Notes: generated from the sequence alone by a model not told the origin. 64,000 nucleotides of DNA from Alloprevotella rava (GCF_014195585.1 NZ_JACICA010000002.1:340048-404047); one strand, 5' to 3'; positions 27,170 through 38,361 are shown, counted from the stretch's first letter. Made by a program: numbers and translations.

Positions 27170-30094
27170 ATGGAAGAACAGATCCGCGTGAAAGGTGCAC
27201 GCGTCAATAATCTCAAAAATATAGATTTAGAAATTCCCTTAGGTAAGTTTGTTGTGATAACGGGCCTGAGTGGTTCTGGTAAATCGTCGCTGGCTTTCGA
27301 CACGCTCTATGCCGAAGGGCAGCGTCGCTATGTGGAGAGTCTGTCGGCTTATGCCCGTCAGTTTCTCGGACGCATGAATAAGCCCGACTGCGACTATATT
27401 AAAGGTCTTCCGCCCGCCATAGCTATCGAGCAAAAGGTGACGGCGCGCAATCCGCGCTCTACCGTGGGGACATCAACAGAAGTGTACGACTATTTGCGTA
27501 TGCTCTTTGCACGAGCTGGCCACACGATTAGTCCCGTCAGCGGGCAGGAGGTGAAGAAACACAGTAGCGAGGATGTTGTCAGCTGCATGCTGTCCTATTC
27601 TCCCGGTACTCGTTTCACGCTGTTAGCACCCATAGTGTTGCGCCACGGCCGAACGCTTCGTGAGCAGCTGGCTGTATATCTGAAGCAAGGTATCTCCCGC
27701 CTCGATGTCGATTTGCCCAATGCCTCTTCCGACACCTTGCAGGGAGGAACGCTCATCCATATCGACGACCTTCTGGCAAATGAGGAAAAGTTCAGCGAGA
27801 TAGAGACAGCCTGGAATGCGCAGCAGAAAGCCACGGACACAGAGAGCGGAACGAGCGGTGTGTACCTACTCATCGACCGCCTCGCGGTAGACAATTCCAA
27901 AGATGTTCTAAACCGCTTCCGCGATTCGGTAGAAACCGCCTTCTTTGAAGGAGATGGCGAATGCTTGTTGCGCTTCTATCCGAGCCGCGCTCTGCACCGC
28001 TTCTCCATTCGCTTTGAGGCCGACGGCATTTGCTTTGAAGAACCCAACGACCAGATGTTCTCTTTTAATTCTCCAGCAGGGGCGTGTCCAACGTGCGAAG
28101 GCTTTGGCAGCGTGATAGGTATAGACGAAAAGCTCGTCGTCCCTGACACGTCGCTCAGCATCATGGACGGAGCCGTGATTTGTTGGAGAGGTGAGAAAAT
28201 GGGGATGTGGAAGCAGGAATTTATACGTAGGCAAAGCCCGAAAGGTTTTCCTATATTTAAGCCTTACTATGAACTCACCCAGCAAGAAAAAGACATACTC
28301 TGGCACGGCGACGCTGAAGAACGCCAACGGGAAAAGACCGACCAAGTATTCATAGATGCCTTTTTCGACATGCTCCGCGAGAACCAGTACAAGATACAAT
28401 ACCGCGTCATGTTGGCACGATACAGAGGCAAAACGATATGTCCCACCTGCCACGGCTCACGTTTGAAGCCCGCGGCAGCGTATGTACACGTGGGCGGCCG
28501 CAACATTATGGAACTGGTGCGTATGCCCATCAGCGATTTGCAGCAGTTCTTCAACAATCTCCAGTTAGATGAAGCCGACGAAAAAGTGTCTCGGCGTTTG
28601 CTGACCGAAATCCGCAACCGCCTGAACTTTTTGTCTGATGTCGGCCTCGGCTACCTCACACTGGATCGTCTCTCCAACTCTCTTTCCGGCGGCGAAAGCC
28701 AGCGCATCAATCTGGCCACCAGTCTTGGCAGTAGTTTAGTGGGCTCGCTTTATATTCTCGACGAGCCCAGCATCGGATTACATTCCCGCGACACGGGCCG
28801 ACTTATACACGTGCTCAAGCAGCTGCGGGACTTGGGCAACACCGTTATAGTGGTGGAACACGACGAAGAAATCATGCGCGCCGCCGACTATATCATAGAC
28901 ATCGGTCCGGAGGCTGGACGCCTCGGTGGACAGGTTGTGTTCGCTGGCGAAGTAGCCCCGCTTTTGTCCGCCCATACTGCGGAGAACAACGCGACCGCTC
29001 CGTCTGTCGCCACAAGTTCTCAAAGCCACACCGTCAACTATCTGCTCGGGCGCGAAAAGATTCTGTTGCCGAGCAGCCGGCGGAAATGGAACAACAGCAT
29101 AGAGGTGAAGGGCGCGAGAGAGAACAACCTGCGCGGTATAGACGTAAAATTTCCGCTCAACATAATGACCGTGGTTACCGGCGTAAGCGGATCGGGCAAA
29201 TCCACTTTGGTAAAAAAGATTCTCTACAATGCGCTGAAGCGTAAGTTGGACGAACCCAGCGACACGCCGGGCGAATTCTCCAGTCTCTGCGGCGACCTCA
29301 CGACTATCAAAGGTGTAGAGTTCGTTGATCAAAACCCCATCGGCAAGTCCTCCCGTTCAAATCCCGTCACCTATATCAAAGCCTACGACGAAATCCGCAA
29401 ACTGATGGCTTCGCAGCCTTTGTCCAAGCAGATGAACTTCACGCCCGCGTTTTTCAGCTTCAACGCCGACGGCGGACGCTGTGAAGAATGTAAAGGCGAG
29501 GGAATTGTTAAGGTGGAGATGCAGTTTATGGCCGATTTGGTGCTCACCTGCGAATCCTGCCACGGTATGCGCTTCAAGAAAGATGTGCTCGAAGTGCGCT
29601 ACCAAGGTAAGAACATCCACGACATCCTTGAGATGACCGTCAACCAAGCTGTGGAATTTTTCACCCAGTATGGCAACGAGAAAATCTCCAAGCGCTTGCG
29701 CCCACTCCAAGATGTAGGTTTGGGCTACATCAAGTTAGGGCAAAGCAGTTCCACCCTTTCTGGCGGTGAAAATCAGCGTGTGAAACTGGCCTACTACCTA
29801 AGCCTGGAGCGCACCGAGCCCACACTTTTCATTTTCGACGAGCCTACCACCGGTTTGCACTTCCATGATATTCAAAAACTCCTCCATAGTTTCAACGCAC
29901 TCATTGAGCGCGGCCACAGCATTCTCATTATTGAGCACAACATGGACGTTATCAAAATGGCCGACTACGTTATCGACCTCGGCCCTGAAGGCGGACGCGA
30001 CGGCGGACAGATCGTTGCTGTCGGTACGCCCGAAGAACTCGTGGCGCAGGGCAAAGGTTATACGGCGCAGTATCTCAAGGAAAAATTAGGATAG
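27170..30094 (+). CDS. uvrA: UvrABC excinuclease subunit A
   Basis: A 974-residue double ABC ATPase that finds bulky DNA damage and loads UvrB in nucleotide excision repair. The first Walker A ([13 protein letters not shown]) is near residue 31 and the second ([13 protein letters not shown]) near 669. Signature motifs [16 protein letters not shown] and [15 protein letters not shown] are present. Cys clusters CPTCEGFG and CPTCHGSRL lie in the first half and CEECKGEG with CESCHGMRF in the second, the usual zinc module. Most Bacteroidales carry two UvrA paralogues, and I cannot say which this is. A strong terminator follows. Confidence 0.95.
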   Translation: MEEQIRVKGARVNNLKNIDLEIPLGKFVVITGLSGSGKSSLAFDTLYAEGQRRYVESLSAYARQFLGRMNKPDCDYIKGLPPAIAIEQKVTARNPRSTVGTSTEVYDYLRMLFARAGHTISPVSGQEVKKHSSEDVVSCMLSYSPGTRFTLLAPIVLRHGRTLREQLAVYLKQGISRLDVDLPNASSDTLQGGTLIHIDDLLANEEKFSEIETAWNAQQKATDTESGTSGVYLLIDRLAVDNSKDVLNRFRDSVETAFFEGDGECLLRFYPSRALHRFSIRFEADGICFEEPNDQMFSFNSPAGACPTCEGFGSVIGIDEKLVVPDTSLSIMDGAVICWRGEKMGMWKQEFIRRQSPKGFPIFKPYYELTQQEKDILWHGDAEERQREKTDQVFIDAFFDMLRENQYKIQYRVMLARYRGKTICPTCHGSRLKPAAAYVHVGGRNIMELVRMPISDLQQFFNNLQLDEADEKVSRRLLTEIRNRLNFLSDVGLGYLTLDRLSNSLSGGESQRINLATSLGSSLVGSLYILDEPSIGLHSRDTGRLIHVLKQLRDLGNTVIVVEHDEEIMRAADYIIDIGPEAGRLGGQVVFAGEVAPLLSAHTAENNATAPSVATSSQSHTVNYLLGREKILLPSSRRKWNNSIEVKGARENNLRGIDVKFPLNIMTVVTGVSGSGKSTLVKKILYNALKRKLDEPSDTPGEFSSLCGDLTTIKGVEFVDQNPIGKSSRSNPVTYIKAYDEIRKLMASQPLSKQMNFTPAFFSFNADGGRCEECKGEGIVKVEMQFMADLVLTCESCHGMRFKKDVLEVRYQGKNIHDILEMTVNQAVEFFTQYGNEKISKRLRPLQDVGLGYIKLGQSSSTLSGGENQRVKLAYYLSLERTEPTLFIFDEPTTGLHFHDIQKLLHSFNALIERGHSILIIEHNMDVIKMADYVIDLGPEGGRDGGQIVAVGTPEELVAQGKGYTAQYLKEKLG

Positions 30095-30174
30095 GTGCTC
30101 ACTTAGGCTGCATCCGACCCTTTCTATCGTTCAGTCAGCGGCTCTCAGCTGTCAGACTTTCCTGAAAAATCATC

Positions 30175-30217
30175 ACTCCCCTTATCGTGTTCATCATTGC
30201 GATAAGGGGAGTTTTTT
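30175..30217 (+). terminator. Intrinsic terminator after uvrA
   Basis: ACTCCCCTTATCG (30175-30187) pairs perfectly over 13 bp with 30200-30212, followed by six T residues. The stem contains CCTTATCG/CGATAAGG, close to the CCTTATTG hairpin units of the dispersed repeats. Confidence 0.85.
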
Positions 30218-30372
30218 GTATCTAAAATCTCACGATTTGTCATGTAAAGATGCAAAAACATTACTTTTTTGTATGTTTTCTTGGGTGGATAAAAAATACT
30301 CCATATATTAGGCGTTCGAATCAATGAAAGCATACATACTGACAAGAATATTAAACCTTAAATAAAACATTT

Positions 30373-32580
30373 ATGACTGTAACTCCCCTTTTCTGGCTGG
30401 TGCCCATCGCATCAGTAGTGGCGTTGGCCATGGCCTGGTTCTTCTTCAAGAGTATGATGAAGGCCGACGAGGGCACACCCCGTATGCGCGAAATTGCAGA
30501 GCATGTCCGCAAAGGCGCAATGGCTTATCTCAAACAGCAGTACCTCGTGGTGCTCAAAGTCTTTTTAGTGCTCGTCGTTCTCTTTGCTTTCATGGCCTAC
30601 GTCCTTAAGATCCAAAATCCCTGGGTACCTTTCGCCTTCCTCACGGGCGGTCTTTTCAGTGGTTTGGCAGGCTTCTTCGGTATGAAGACCGCCACCTATG
30701 CCTCTGCCCGAACCGCCAATGCTGCGCGCAAGAGTTTGGACGGCGGTTTGCGTATTGCTTTCCGCTCTGGCGCGGTAATGGGATTGGTCGTTGTGGGTCT
30801 CGGACTCTTGGACATTGCCCTGTGGTTCATCGCCCTCTCCTATGTCTACGGCACTGACCACGTTGCGCTCATCACCATCACTACCACGATGCTCACCTTC
30901 GGTATGGGAGCTTCCACCCAAGCCCTCTTCGCCCGCGTTGGAGGCGGTATCTATACGAAGGCAGCCGATGTAGGCGCGGACATTGTCGGAAAAGTTGAAG
31001 CCGACATCCCAGAGGACGACCCGCGCAACCCTGCCACCATTGCCGACAACGTAGGCGACAATGTGGGCGATGTTGCTGGTATGGGCGCCGACCTTTATGA
31101 GAGCTATTGCGGTTCCATCCTTTCTACAGCAGCTTTAGGCGCCACAGCCTTTGCTTCAGCTGGAGAGATGCAGCTGCGGGCTGTCATCGCCCCCATGATT
31201 ATTGCCGCCGTCGGTATCTTCCTTTCGCTCTTCGGTATCTTTCTCGTGCGCACCAAAGAAGGGGCAAGTATGAGCCAGTTGCTCCGTTCGCTGGCCGTCG
31301 GCACCAATACCAGTGCCGTGCTCATTGCACTCGCCACATTCCTCATCCTTTATGTCCTCGGCCTCGACAACTGGGTAGGCCTGAGTTTCTCCGTCATCAG
31401 CGGTCTGACGGCGGGAGTTATCATCGGACAAGCCACAGAGTTCTACACCTCTCATAGTTATAAGCCCACGCAGGCCATTTCCGAGTCGGCCCAAACAGGA
31501 TCTGCCACGGTCATCATCAAAGGTATCGGTACGGGCATGATTTCCACCTGTATCCCCGTACTCACTATCGGCGTGGCCATCATGCTGAGTTATCTCTGCG
31601 CCAATCATTTCGATCTCTCCATGAGTGCTGAGAGTCTCTCGAAAGGACTCTACGGCATCGGCATTGCAGCTGTCGGAATGTTGTCCACGCTGGGTATCAC
31701 GCTCGCTACTGACGCTTACGGCCCTATCGCCGACAACGCCGGCGGCAACGCTGAGATGAGCGAGCTGGGCGAGGAGGTGCGACACCGCACGGACGCACTC
31801 GATGCGCTTGGCAATACTACTGCTGCCACGGGCAAAGGCTTTGCCATTGGTTCGGCAGCACTCACCGCGCTGGCCTTGCTGGCTTCCTATGTAGAAGAAA
31901 TAAAAATCGCCATGATGCGAGCCATGGAGAGCGGACAGCAATTCATCGATGCGGCCGGCAATGCCTTTGATCCTTCAAAGGCTTCGATGCCCGAAATGAT
32001 GGAATACTTCCAGGTGACGCTGATGAACCCGCGCGTACTCGTAGGCGTATTCATTGGCGCGATGGCTGCCTTCCTTTTCTGCGGCCTCACCATGGGAGCT
32101 GTCGGCCGTGCCGCGGCCAAGATGGTCGATGAAGTGCGCCGCCAGTTCCGCGAAATCAAAGGAATCCTCGAAGGCAAGGCCACGCCCGACTATGGTAGCT
32201 GTGTCGAAATCAGTACGCGCGCTGCCCAGCACGAAATGATTCTGCCCTCGCTCTTAGCCATCGTCATCCCCATCGTCACGGGCGTAGTCCTCGGCGTTGC
32301 CGGTGTGCTTGGTCTCCTCGTTGGTGGCCTCTGCGCTGGCTTTACGTTGGCTGTCTTCATGGCCAATGCCGGCGGTGCGTGGGACAATGCTAAGAAATTC
32401 GTGGAGGAAGGAAATTTCGGCGGCAAGGGTAGCGACGTCCACAAAGCCACGATCGTGGGCGACACCGTAGGTGATCCGTTCAAGGACACGTCAGGCCCAA
32501 GTTTGAACATCCTTATCAAACTGATGAGCATGGTCAGCATCGTCATGGCCGGCCTTACGGTGGCCTGCAATTTGATGTAG
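30373..32580 (+). CDS. hppA: K+-dependent membrane-bound pyrophosphatase (Na+ or H+ pump)
   Basis: A 735-residue protein with about 16 membrane segments. It couples pyrophosphate hydrolysis to export of Na+ and/or H+ across the inner membrane. The catalytic loops are intact: [58 protein letters not shown] and the C-terminal [18 protein letters not shown]. The [10 protein letters not shown] motif has Ala where K+-independent enzymes have Lys, so it belongs to the K+-dependent class. Na+ pumping is typical of Bacteroides relatives but is inference here. It is monocistronic, with a terminator on each side. Confidence 0.95.
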   Translation: MTVTPLFWLVPIASVVALAMAWFFFKSMMKADEGTPRMREIAEHVRKGAMAYLKQQYLVVLKVFLVLVVLFAFMAYVLKIQNPWVPFAFLTGGLFSGLAGFFGMKTATYASARTANAARKSLDGGLRIAFRSGAVMGLVVVGLGLLDIALWFIALSYVYGTDHVALITITTTMLTFGMGASTQALFARVGGGIYTKAADVGADIVGKVEADIPEDDPRNPATIADNVGDNVGDVAGMGADLYESYCGSILSTAALGATAFASAGEMQLRAVIAPMIIAAVGIFLSLFGIFLVRTKEGASMSQLLRSLAVGTNTSAVLIALATFLILYVLGLDNWVGLSFSVISGLTAGVIIGQATEFYTSHSYKPTQAISESAQTGSATVIIKGIGTGMISTCIPVLTIGVAIMLSYLCANHFDLSMSAESLSKGLYGIGIAAVGMLSTLGITLATDAYGPIADNAGGNAEMSELGEEVRHRTDALDALGNTTAATGKGFAIGSAALTALALLASYVEEIKIAMMRAMESGQQFIDAAGNAFDPSKASMPEMMEYFQVTLMNPRVLVGVFIGAMAAFLFCGLTMGAVGRAAAKMVDEVRRQFREIKGILEGKATPDYGSCVEISTRAAQHEMILPSLLAIVIPIVTGVVLGVAGVLGLLVGGLCAGFTLAVFMANAGGAWDNAKKFVEEGNFGGKGSDVHKATIVGDTVGDPFKDTSGPSLNILIKLMSMVSIVMAGLTVACNLM

Positions 32581-32601
32581 TGGTGCACGTATATAATCAA
32601 T

Positions 32602-32649
32602 AAAAAGCCCGATACTACCAGTCTTTTAAAGGTAGTGTCGGGCTTTTTT
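32602..32649 (+). terminator. Intrinsic terminator after hppA
   Basis: GCCCGATACTACC (32607-32619) pairs with GGTAGTGTCGGGC (32631-32643, one G-U), with A residues before and seven T residues after. It can act in both directions, also for the minus-strand gene that follows. Confidence 0.85.
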
Positions 32650-32730
32650 TATGAATTGCAGTAACGCATTAAATTGGGAGAATCATATACATCTTCTAAT
32701 GACCTGTTTTGATTCTCCTGTTTCTTTTTT

Positions 32731-33510
32731 CTATTTGCGGACAGGTCGTATATAATATCCCACAAAGCGCTCACAAGGAAATACACGATAACCGTCTTTA
32801 CTAAAATATAATGCGAATGCCTCCAAGTTGTTTCTCTTGCTAAGTGAAGATGTCCAATACGCGCCAGATTCAAATACATCACAATGGTCTATCTCCAAGT
32901 GATAACCGGCAGCAGGCAAGAATATAGATTTTCCATTCTTTTTACTGACAACTTTGTATCCTGCTGTACCTTTCAGTATGGTCCATGTCCATTTACATTT
33001 ATCAACCAATTCTTGAAATTCTGCTTGTGTTGGCATACGCCAAGGAGAACCGAGTCGGACTGTGGCAACATCATCCTTTGCTTCAAGTGTAGTTTTATTA
33101 TCGGAAAATCCTTTCTGTCCTTTAGTAGGTGAATAGCCCATATCAGGATCAGTACAGTACTTGGTTATCCATGTTTTTGAAACAGTGTGCGGATAAAAAG
33201 TCCAGTCAAATTCAGGGGTTTCTGACCATGTACTTCCCCATGACACAAAAGAGCCAAAGTACTGAGGAGCACTGGTACCAAGATTACATGTAGCCCACTT
33301 TACACTAAGTCCCAAATCAACATAGGAGGAAGTATTCTCTGTTGCTTTCTCCGCCGTTGGACCTTTGGCTTTGGTGTTTTTCCCAGCTTGTTGATGCGTC
33401 GTTGTTTTGGCTTTTCTGATCGGTTTTTGCTGGATGCTTCCATTTCCTCCGAACATAGGCAGAGACCATAATAACATAGCTGACAACAGCAATTTAATGT
33501 GACATTTCAT
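32731..33510 (-). CDS. Exported protein with FISUMP/DUF1566-like domain
   Basis: A 259-residue protein with a hydrophobic signal peptide (residues 1-21, KLLLSAMLLWSLPMFGG), a Lys/Thr/Ala-rich linker (about 26-60) and a C-terminal domain that begins SSYVDLGLSVKWATCNLGTS and contains WRMPTQAEFQELVDKC, IFLPAAGYH and YWTSSL. These motifs mark the C-type-lectin-like surface domain common in Bacteroidales lipoproteins; its function is not known. The ATG at 33510 starts the signal peptide; 33549 would place 13 extra residues before it. The bases are more A+T-rich than in the neighbours, which may mean transfer. Confidence 0.75.
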   Translation of the reverse strand: MKCHIKLLLSAMLLWSLPMFGGNGSIQQKPIRKAKTTTHQQAGKNTKAKGPTAEKATENTSSYVDLGLSVKWATCNLGTSAPQYFGSFVSWGSTWSETPEFDWTFYPHTVSKTWITKYCTDPDMGYSPTKGQKGFSDNKTTLEAKDDVATVRLGSPWRMPTQAEFQELVDKCKWTWTILKGTAGYKVVSKKNGKSIFLPAAGYHLEIDHCDVFESGAYWTSSLSKRNNLEAFALYFSKDGYRVFPCERFVGYYIRPVRK

Positions 33511-33793
33511 AAGCATAATTTTTGTAGTAAACGAGTTTGAATATTTCAAAAATCCTAATGCAATAAAAGGTTACACAGGATATAGCCATACAGGGAATTC
33601 ACTTATTTTCATGCTGCTAAACGAAAGTCTTTGAAATGTTTTGATGGCGCGATAAAGGTAACGATAAAAATGAAAGAGAATTATCTTTGATAGGTTTTTT
33701 ATCATTCACATTAGGTTCTCGGGGAGAGCTGGAAAATTGCTTGATAAAGATAGTTGTAGGTATCTTTAGGAACGCATGGCATGATTAACATTC

Positions 33794-35038
33794 TTAGTGT
33801 CGCCCGATAAAGTCCACGATGGTTTCCACAACGGGGGTGGCGATGAGTTGCCGGGCGGCGTAGTCATCGGGGCGGGACATGTTCGGACTTTCCGCCATCA
33901 GATGGTTCAGCGTAGGCATCCAGCGAAAGTCCACGTTGGGCCTCTTCTCCAGTGCCTGCTGCCATAGTTGGAAGTCGGTTTGGCGCACCTGATAGTCGTG
34001 CCCACCTTGTATGAAAAGCATCGGCACTGTGAGCTGCTGCGCCGTTCGGAGTGGGCGGTATTTGCGGTCGAATTTCAGATACTCCTTAGGGAGCGGTGCG
34101 AGGGCGGCTCGGTATGCGCTGTCGATTTCAGTAGGCGCGATATGGTTGAGGCGTCCCAGATAGTTTATTTGTTCTTTCATCACCTCGGCGAGAGGGCGCG
34201 CTGGAGCGGCCAGAGCTATCATGCCCGCCAAAGGCGTTGTGGCACGTTGCGCTATGCGCGGCAGCAGCATTCCGCTGAGCGAATGCCCCACCACAAAGAT
34301 GCGCCGTGCGTCCACTTCGGGCAAAGCGCCGACCTGCTGGAGTGCCGCGAGCGCATCGTCCACAATTTCTTTGTCGTAGTCCATGCCGCCACTGATTTCT
34401 ATGCACGCCGATCCATACACAAGGGTGCGCTTGTCGTAGCGGATAGAGGCGATGCCGTGGAGCGCCAACGAATCGGCCAAATCGCGCAACAAAGCGTTCG
34501 GCCCGATAGTCTCGTTGCGGTCGCAAGGGCCGCTGCCCGCCAGCAACACGGCCAGCGCCACTGGTTTCTTTCTTTCGGTGGGTAGCGTGAGCGTTCCCGG
34601 TAAGAATATCTTACCATTCTCAATCTGCACCTCACGGTTCTCCGTGCCCCCTACCGCCACAGTCTGCGGCGGCGTGGTAGGTCGGAAAAAGAGTCCGCAG
34701 AGCTGTCCCTCGCCATTCCAAGAGAGGAGCGCCATGAGCGACGTCTGCGAAAAATCCAGTCGTATCCCATCGACTTCTATTCCTCCTTCAACCACCGTCC
34801 GTTCCCATTCGCCACGACCGTTCTCCGTGCCCGCCTGCTGCACAAGCTGTGCGTAGATTTCTCCTAACTGTTGCGCGGAGAGCGCCGCTTTCATCTCGGC
34901 GTTGCAGAGCGCATATACGGAATCGCCCTTTTGTTGTTGCAACCAGTCCAACACGCGCTGCGACCGCCCGAAGTCTTGTGCCACAGCCGCCGATAGGCAG
35001 AGCAGTAGTCCGAATAAGATAGAGATGCGATGTTTCAT
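33794..35038 (-). CDS. Exported alpha/beta hydrolase with N-terminal DUF3887-like domain
   Basis: A 414-residue protein with a signal peptide (MKHRISILFGLLLCLSAAVAQ). The N-terminal part (about 22-115) resembles DUF3887, and the rest is a serine hydrolase fold: GSGPCDRNETIGPNALLRDL is the oxyanion region, GHSLSG holds the nucleophile Ser, GGHDYQVRQTD the Asp and LNHLM the His. It probably cleaves esters or peptides in the periplasm. The start at 35038 is chosen because the upstream in-frame extension (to 35290) only translates repeat DNA. A -7 element (TATTTTTG, minus 35088-35081) lies upstream. Confidence 0.82.
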   Translation of the reverse strand: MKHRISILFGLLLCLSAAVAQDFGRSQRVLDWLQQQKGDSVYALCNAEMKAALSAQQLGEIYAQLVQQAGTENGRGEWERTVVEGGIEVDGIRLDFSQTSLMALLSWNGEGQLCGLFFRPTTPPQTVAVGGTENREVQIENGKIFLPGTLTLPTERKKPVALAVLLAGSGPCDRNETIGPNALLRDLADSLALHGIASIRYDKRTLVYGSACIEISGGMDYDKEIVDDALAALQQVGALPEVDARRIFVVGHSLSGMLLPRIAQRATTPLAGMIALAAPARPLAEVMKEQINYLGRLNHIAPTEIDSAYRAALAPLPKEYLKFDRKYRPLRTAQQLTVPMLFIQGGHDYQVRQTDFQLWQQALEKRPNVDFRWMPTLNHLMAESPNMSRPDDYAARQLIATPVVETIVDFIGRH

Positions 35039-35193
35039 GTCCTTTCTTTTTTTGTAGGCAGTTATTGTCCGCCTACTTTGCAAAAATAGGGATTTTTCTT
35101 CAGAAAAAGGCGGGAGAAGAGGGGAGTCCCTCCATCTCTCCCATAAGAGGGAGTGCTCAGCTGCTGCTGGAGGCTGGAGCAGCTTTGTTGAAT

Positions 35194-35282
35194 CTCGGAC
35201 AAGTCGGACCAGTCCGACCCGTCCGACAAGCACCCCTCTCAACAGAATCTCCGATTTGTCCGACCCGTCCGACTTGTCCGAG
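35194..35282. repeat. Tandem CGGAC decamer repeat
   Basis: Two blocks (35194-35228 and 35250-35282) consist of CGGACnnGT units in alternating orientation with about a 10-base period. Related blocks lie at 2538-2570, 35722-35755 and 39576-39612. Confidence 0.75.
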
Positions 35283-35459
35283 AACACCAAAAACTTCCCT
35301 AAAAATTGACAAGATGCCTTTCTCTGAAAATTTGAGAAAGGCTCTCCTTTTTGCTTTCTGCCAAAATTTTCGCGGCATTTTTGTTTTCGCGGACGGGAAA
35401 AATCGAGCGAAATCTTGAAAAAGCGGGAGTTTTCGTGAGCTTTTTTGATTTTTTTGGCC

Positions 35460-35755
35460 GTTCTTGCTGAAAACTCTCCTTATCCTGTTCGTCGGTTTCC
35501 TTATTGTGTCGGCTGGTTTCCTTATTCTGTTGGCGGACGCAATAAGGAAGTCAGCCAGCAGCCTTATTGTATCGGCGCGCAGGAGGGTGGGGCTGTTCGC
35601 TCTCTCCCTTTCGTGCGCGGATTTGTGGCTTTCGTGGGAGGGGAAAAGTGGGAATTTCGTTGATGTTTTAAGCCCACGAAAGGGCACGAAAGAGGCGAAG
35701 GAGCACGAATCAGTATTGCTTCTCGGACCAGTCGGACTAGTCCGATCCGTCCGAG
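35460..35755. repeat. E1 dispersed repeat copy 4 (reverse orientation); gene-free stretch 35039-35861
   Basis: In reverse orientation relative to copies 2, 3 and 5: the 38-base arm lies at 35673-35710 and the GGGAGAGAGCGAACA block near 35600. The CCTTATTG/CAATAAGG units at 35470-35575 are spaced about 21 bases apart. A CGGAC decamer block abuts it at 35722-35755. Copy 4 shares the most sequence with copy 2. Frames through the region (35065-35418, 35157-35687) only translate the repeats. A promoter-like TAAATTTG at 35818-35825 ends the stretch. Confidence 0.8.
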
Positions 35756-35796
35756 AGCTCTCGCAGCAGTCTTAGCAAACAAAGGCTGGTGCGCGA

Positions 35797-35825
35797 TTGT
35801 CCCTATTGAAAAAATCTTAAATTTG
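35797..35825 (+). promoter_or_regulatory. Putative promoter of acyltransferase gene
   Basis: TTG (35797-35799), an 18-base spacer and TAAATTTG (35818-35825) lie about 36 bases before the ATG. Confidence 0.55.
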
Positions 35826-35861
35826 CAGCAGTTTAGCAATATCGCAGTAGAAATACGGCTT

Positions 35862-36791
35862 ATGAAGTACAACAAAGACCTTGATTTTTTTAGGGCTATC
35901 TTAATAGGATTGGTCATTCTGATACATATCGTCAATTTTGGCAATATCTACCCCGACATTAAGAACGCAATTCTCGCGTTTTTTATGCCCGCCTTTTTGG
36001 TGATAACTGGCTACTTGGTAAACATCGAAAAGACGCTCCGGCAGTTTGCCTTATATCTTTGGAGGATATGGTTGCCCTATATGGTGCTCGTCTTGGGCTT
36101 TGCAGGGCTTTCGCTGTATCTGCCCGTCCGCGATGGTATCACGTCGTTCGATGTGCCCACGGTGCTCAATGTGCTCTTTGTGAAGTCGATTGGCCCCTAC
36201 TGGTTTCTGCACGTCATGATGGTGTGCGGCATTCTCTATTATGCAGCTTTCCGCGTCTTGCCCAAACTCGATATCACGGCCAAATATTCCCTCTTTGCCG
36301 CCCTCCTCATCGGCGTGTCACTCTTCACGCCTTTGCTGGACATTCATGCCGCGTTCTATTATTTCTTAGGCGTGGGCGTGCGGCAATATATAGGCGATTT
36401 CTCGCGCATCTATAAGGCGAGTTTGTGGCCCATACTTCCTTTCGGTCTGCTCATCGTTCAGCGCGAGTATTGGGGCTGGGGAACAATCGCCATGCTCGTT
36501 TGCGTGGTGTCGTTTCTTTGTTTTGCTGCTTATTTCAGTAGGCTCACAACAGGGCGGACAAAGCAGGTCATCGACTACATTGGGCGAAATACTTTCCCGA
36601 TCTATATCTTCCATCCCATATTTACGATGCTCTCGAAATTCTACCTGCCTCTCTTCGGCTTCGACCCTACAGGACTGCTCCACGCCTTTGTGACCGTTGG
36701 CGTGGGTCTCGGAGGAACTCTTGCGCTCGCCCTCTTGCTCGACCGCACGCGCTTGTCCTATCTTTTTGGCCGTAAGAGAATTTTGCGATAA
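35862..36791 (+). CDS. Acyltransferase-3 family membrane protein
   Basis: A 309-residue protein with about 10 membrane segments. The N-terminal motif KDLDFFRAILIGLVILIHIV carries the conserved Arg and His of acyltransferase family 3 (OafA/fucose O-acetylase type), and IDYIGRNTFPIYIFHPIF is the typical C-terminal helix. It would O-acetylate a surface glycan at the inner membrane. The ATG at 35862 precedes the motif directly. It heads a short run with a flippase and faces another acyltransferase on the opposite strand. Confidence 0.85.
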   Translation: MKYNKDLDFFRAILIGLVILIHIVNFGNIYPDIKNAILAFFMPAFLVITGYLVNIEKTLRQFALYLWRIWLPYMVLVLGFAGLSLYLPVRDGITSFDVPTVLNVLFVKSIGPYWFLHVMMVCGILYYAAFRVLPKLDITAKYSLFAALLIGVSLFTPLLDIHAAFYYFLGVGVRQYIGDFSRIYKASLWPILPFGLLIVQREYWGWGTIAMLVCVVSFLCFAAYFSRLTTGRTKQVIDYIGRNTFPIYIFHPIFTMLSKFYLPLFGFDPTGLLHAFVTVGVGLGGTLALALLLDRTRLSYLFGRKRILR

Positions 36792-36868
36792 CAAGGCAGC
36801 TGGGAAAGGATAGAAAGAATGTGCTGATAGGAAAAACAAACAAAATGCGGCTTCTCTCAAAGGCTTGC

Positions 36869-36899
36869 TTTGTGAGCTACATAGAAAAGCGTAATTTTG
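36869..36899 (+). promoter_or_regulatory. Promoter of flippase gene
   Basis: TTTG (36869-36872), a 19-base spacer and TAATTTTG (36892-36899) match the phylum consensus; the leader is about 16 bases. Confidence 0.7.
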
Positions 36900-36921
36900 T
36901 CGGAAATAGTTATAAATAGAA

Positions 36922-38361
36922 ATGTCAAGTCTGAAAGAGAAAACCGCAAACGGACTGCTATGGGGCGGTATCGCCAGCGGTTTGCAGCAGTTGCTGAACC
37001 TCGTGTTCGGTATCTTTTTGGGACGTTTGCTCACCGATGCCGACTACGGTATGGTGGGGTATCTCACCGTCTTTACTCTCATTGCCGGTTCGCTGCAAGA
37101 GGGCGGATTTATCTCGGCACTCAATAAGCGGAAAAACGTGACCCGCGCGGATTATAATAGTGTGTTTTGGTTTAACACGCTGATGAGTCTTTCGCTCTAT
37201 ACGCTCCTTTTTTTCTGCGCCCCGCTGATAGCCGATTTTTTCCATGAGCCGGATTTAACTCCCTTAGCTCGCTACGTCTTTGCGGGCTTTGTCATCTCGA
37301 GTCTGAATATTGTGCCGCGCGCTTATCTCTTCCGCGAACTCAAAGTGAAGCAGAACACGATCATCAGCTTCGTTGCGCTCCTCACTTCGGGCATTGTGGG
37401 CGTGACTATGGCGTGGCAAGGTTTTGCTTATTGGGGCATCGCCACGCAATCCATTGTTTACGCCGTCTGCACAACCCTCGGAACGTATTGGGTCACCCGC
37501 TGGTGGCCCAGCATCCATTTCTCGTTCCGCCCCGTCAGGGAGATGTTGGGCTATTCCGGCCGCCTGATCATCACTAATGTCTTTGTGATTCTCAACCAGC
37601 AGCTGTTTTCTATCTTGCTCGGTAAGCTCTTCAATCGTCGCGAACTGGGCAAATTCACGCAGGCTAATAAATGGAATACAATGGGGCATAGTCTCATTTC
37701 GCAGATGCTTTACAGCGTGACGCAGCCCCTTTTTGCCAAGGTGGACGACCGCGAGCAGCAACGCGCTGCTCTGCAAAAGATGGTGCGTCTGACCGCATGC
37801 CTCACTTTCCCCGCCATGTTCGGTTTGAGCGTCATTGCACACGAGTTCATCATCATCACCATCACGGAGAAATGGCTCGCTTCGGCTGCCATGCTGCAAC
37901 TCCTTTGTATTTGGGGCGCTTTCGTTCCGATGCAAACGCTTTTCCAGAACTTCCTGCTGGCGCGTGGGCGTTCGGGGATTTATATGTGGGGAACAATCGG
38001 GCTGGCCATACTCGTGTTTGGTGCTGCATTACTGGTGAGCCCCTACGGATTAGAGTGGATGTTGCGCGTCTTTGTGGCGGTCAACATTCTCTGGCTCTTG
38101 TTCTGGCACCACTTTGTTCGCCGCCTGACGGGCTATGGGTTGTTGGCATTTCTGAAGGACATGGCGCCCTATCTGGGGCTTTCCGTTGTGCTTTGCATAG
38201 GGGCGTATTTCCTCTTCTCTGGCGTGACCCACCTTTGGCTGAGCCTGTTGGGCAAAGTCCTATTCGTAGGCACAACCTATTGCCTCACGCTGTGGATGAG
38301 TGGCTCTGCCATATTCCGCGAAAGCCTGCTTTTCCTCTTTCAGAAAGGAAAAGCGTCCTAA
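36922..38361 (+). CDS. Polysaccharide/LPS flippase (Wzx type)
   Basis: A 479-residue protein with about 14 hydrophobic segments. The start SLKEKTANGLLWGGIASGLQ and GIFLGRLLTDADYGMVGYLTVF are hallmarks of the WzxC-like/MOP lipopolysaccharide exporters. FGLSVIAHEFIIITITEKW is the conserved mid-region helix. It has its own promoter and is followed by a bidirectional terminator. With the two acyltransferases it may serve a second glycan pathway apart from the 13.8-23.0 kb locus. Confidence 0.88.
   Translation: MSSLKEKTANGLLWGGIASGLQQLLNLVFGIFLGRLLTDADYGMVGYLTVFTLIAGSLQEGGFISALNKRKNVTRADYNSVFWFNTLMSLSLYTLLFFCAPLIADFFHEPDLTPLARYVFAGFVISSLNIVPRAYLFRELKVKQNTIISFVALLTSGIVGVTMAWQGFAYWGIATQSIVYAVCTTLGTYWVTRWWPSIHFSFRPVREMLGYSGRLIITNVFVILNQQLFSILLGKLFNRRELGKFTQANKWNTMGHSLISQMLYSVTQPLFAKVDDREQQRAALQKMVRLTACLTFPAMFGLSVIAHEFIIITITEKWLASAAMLQLLCIWGAFVPMQTLFQNFLLARGRSGIYMWGTIGLAILVFGAALLVSPYGLEWMLRVFVAVNILWLLFWHHFVRRLTGYGLLAFLKDMAPYLGLSVVLCIGAYFLFSGVTHLWLSLLGKVLFVGTTYCLTLWMSGSAIFRESLLFLFQKGKAS

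Noticed and set aside
30218..30372. Riboswitch or structured leader before hppA
   Set aside because: No recognisable conserved motif or long pairing was seen; only the uvrA terminator and an A/T-rich leader.
35065..35687. Open frames on both strands upstream of the alpha/beta hydrolase
   Set aside because: They are produced by decamer and E1 repeats; the hydrolase signal peptide sets the true start at 35038.
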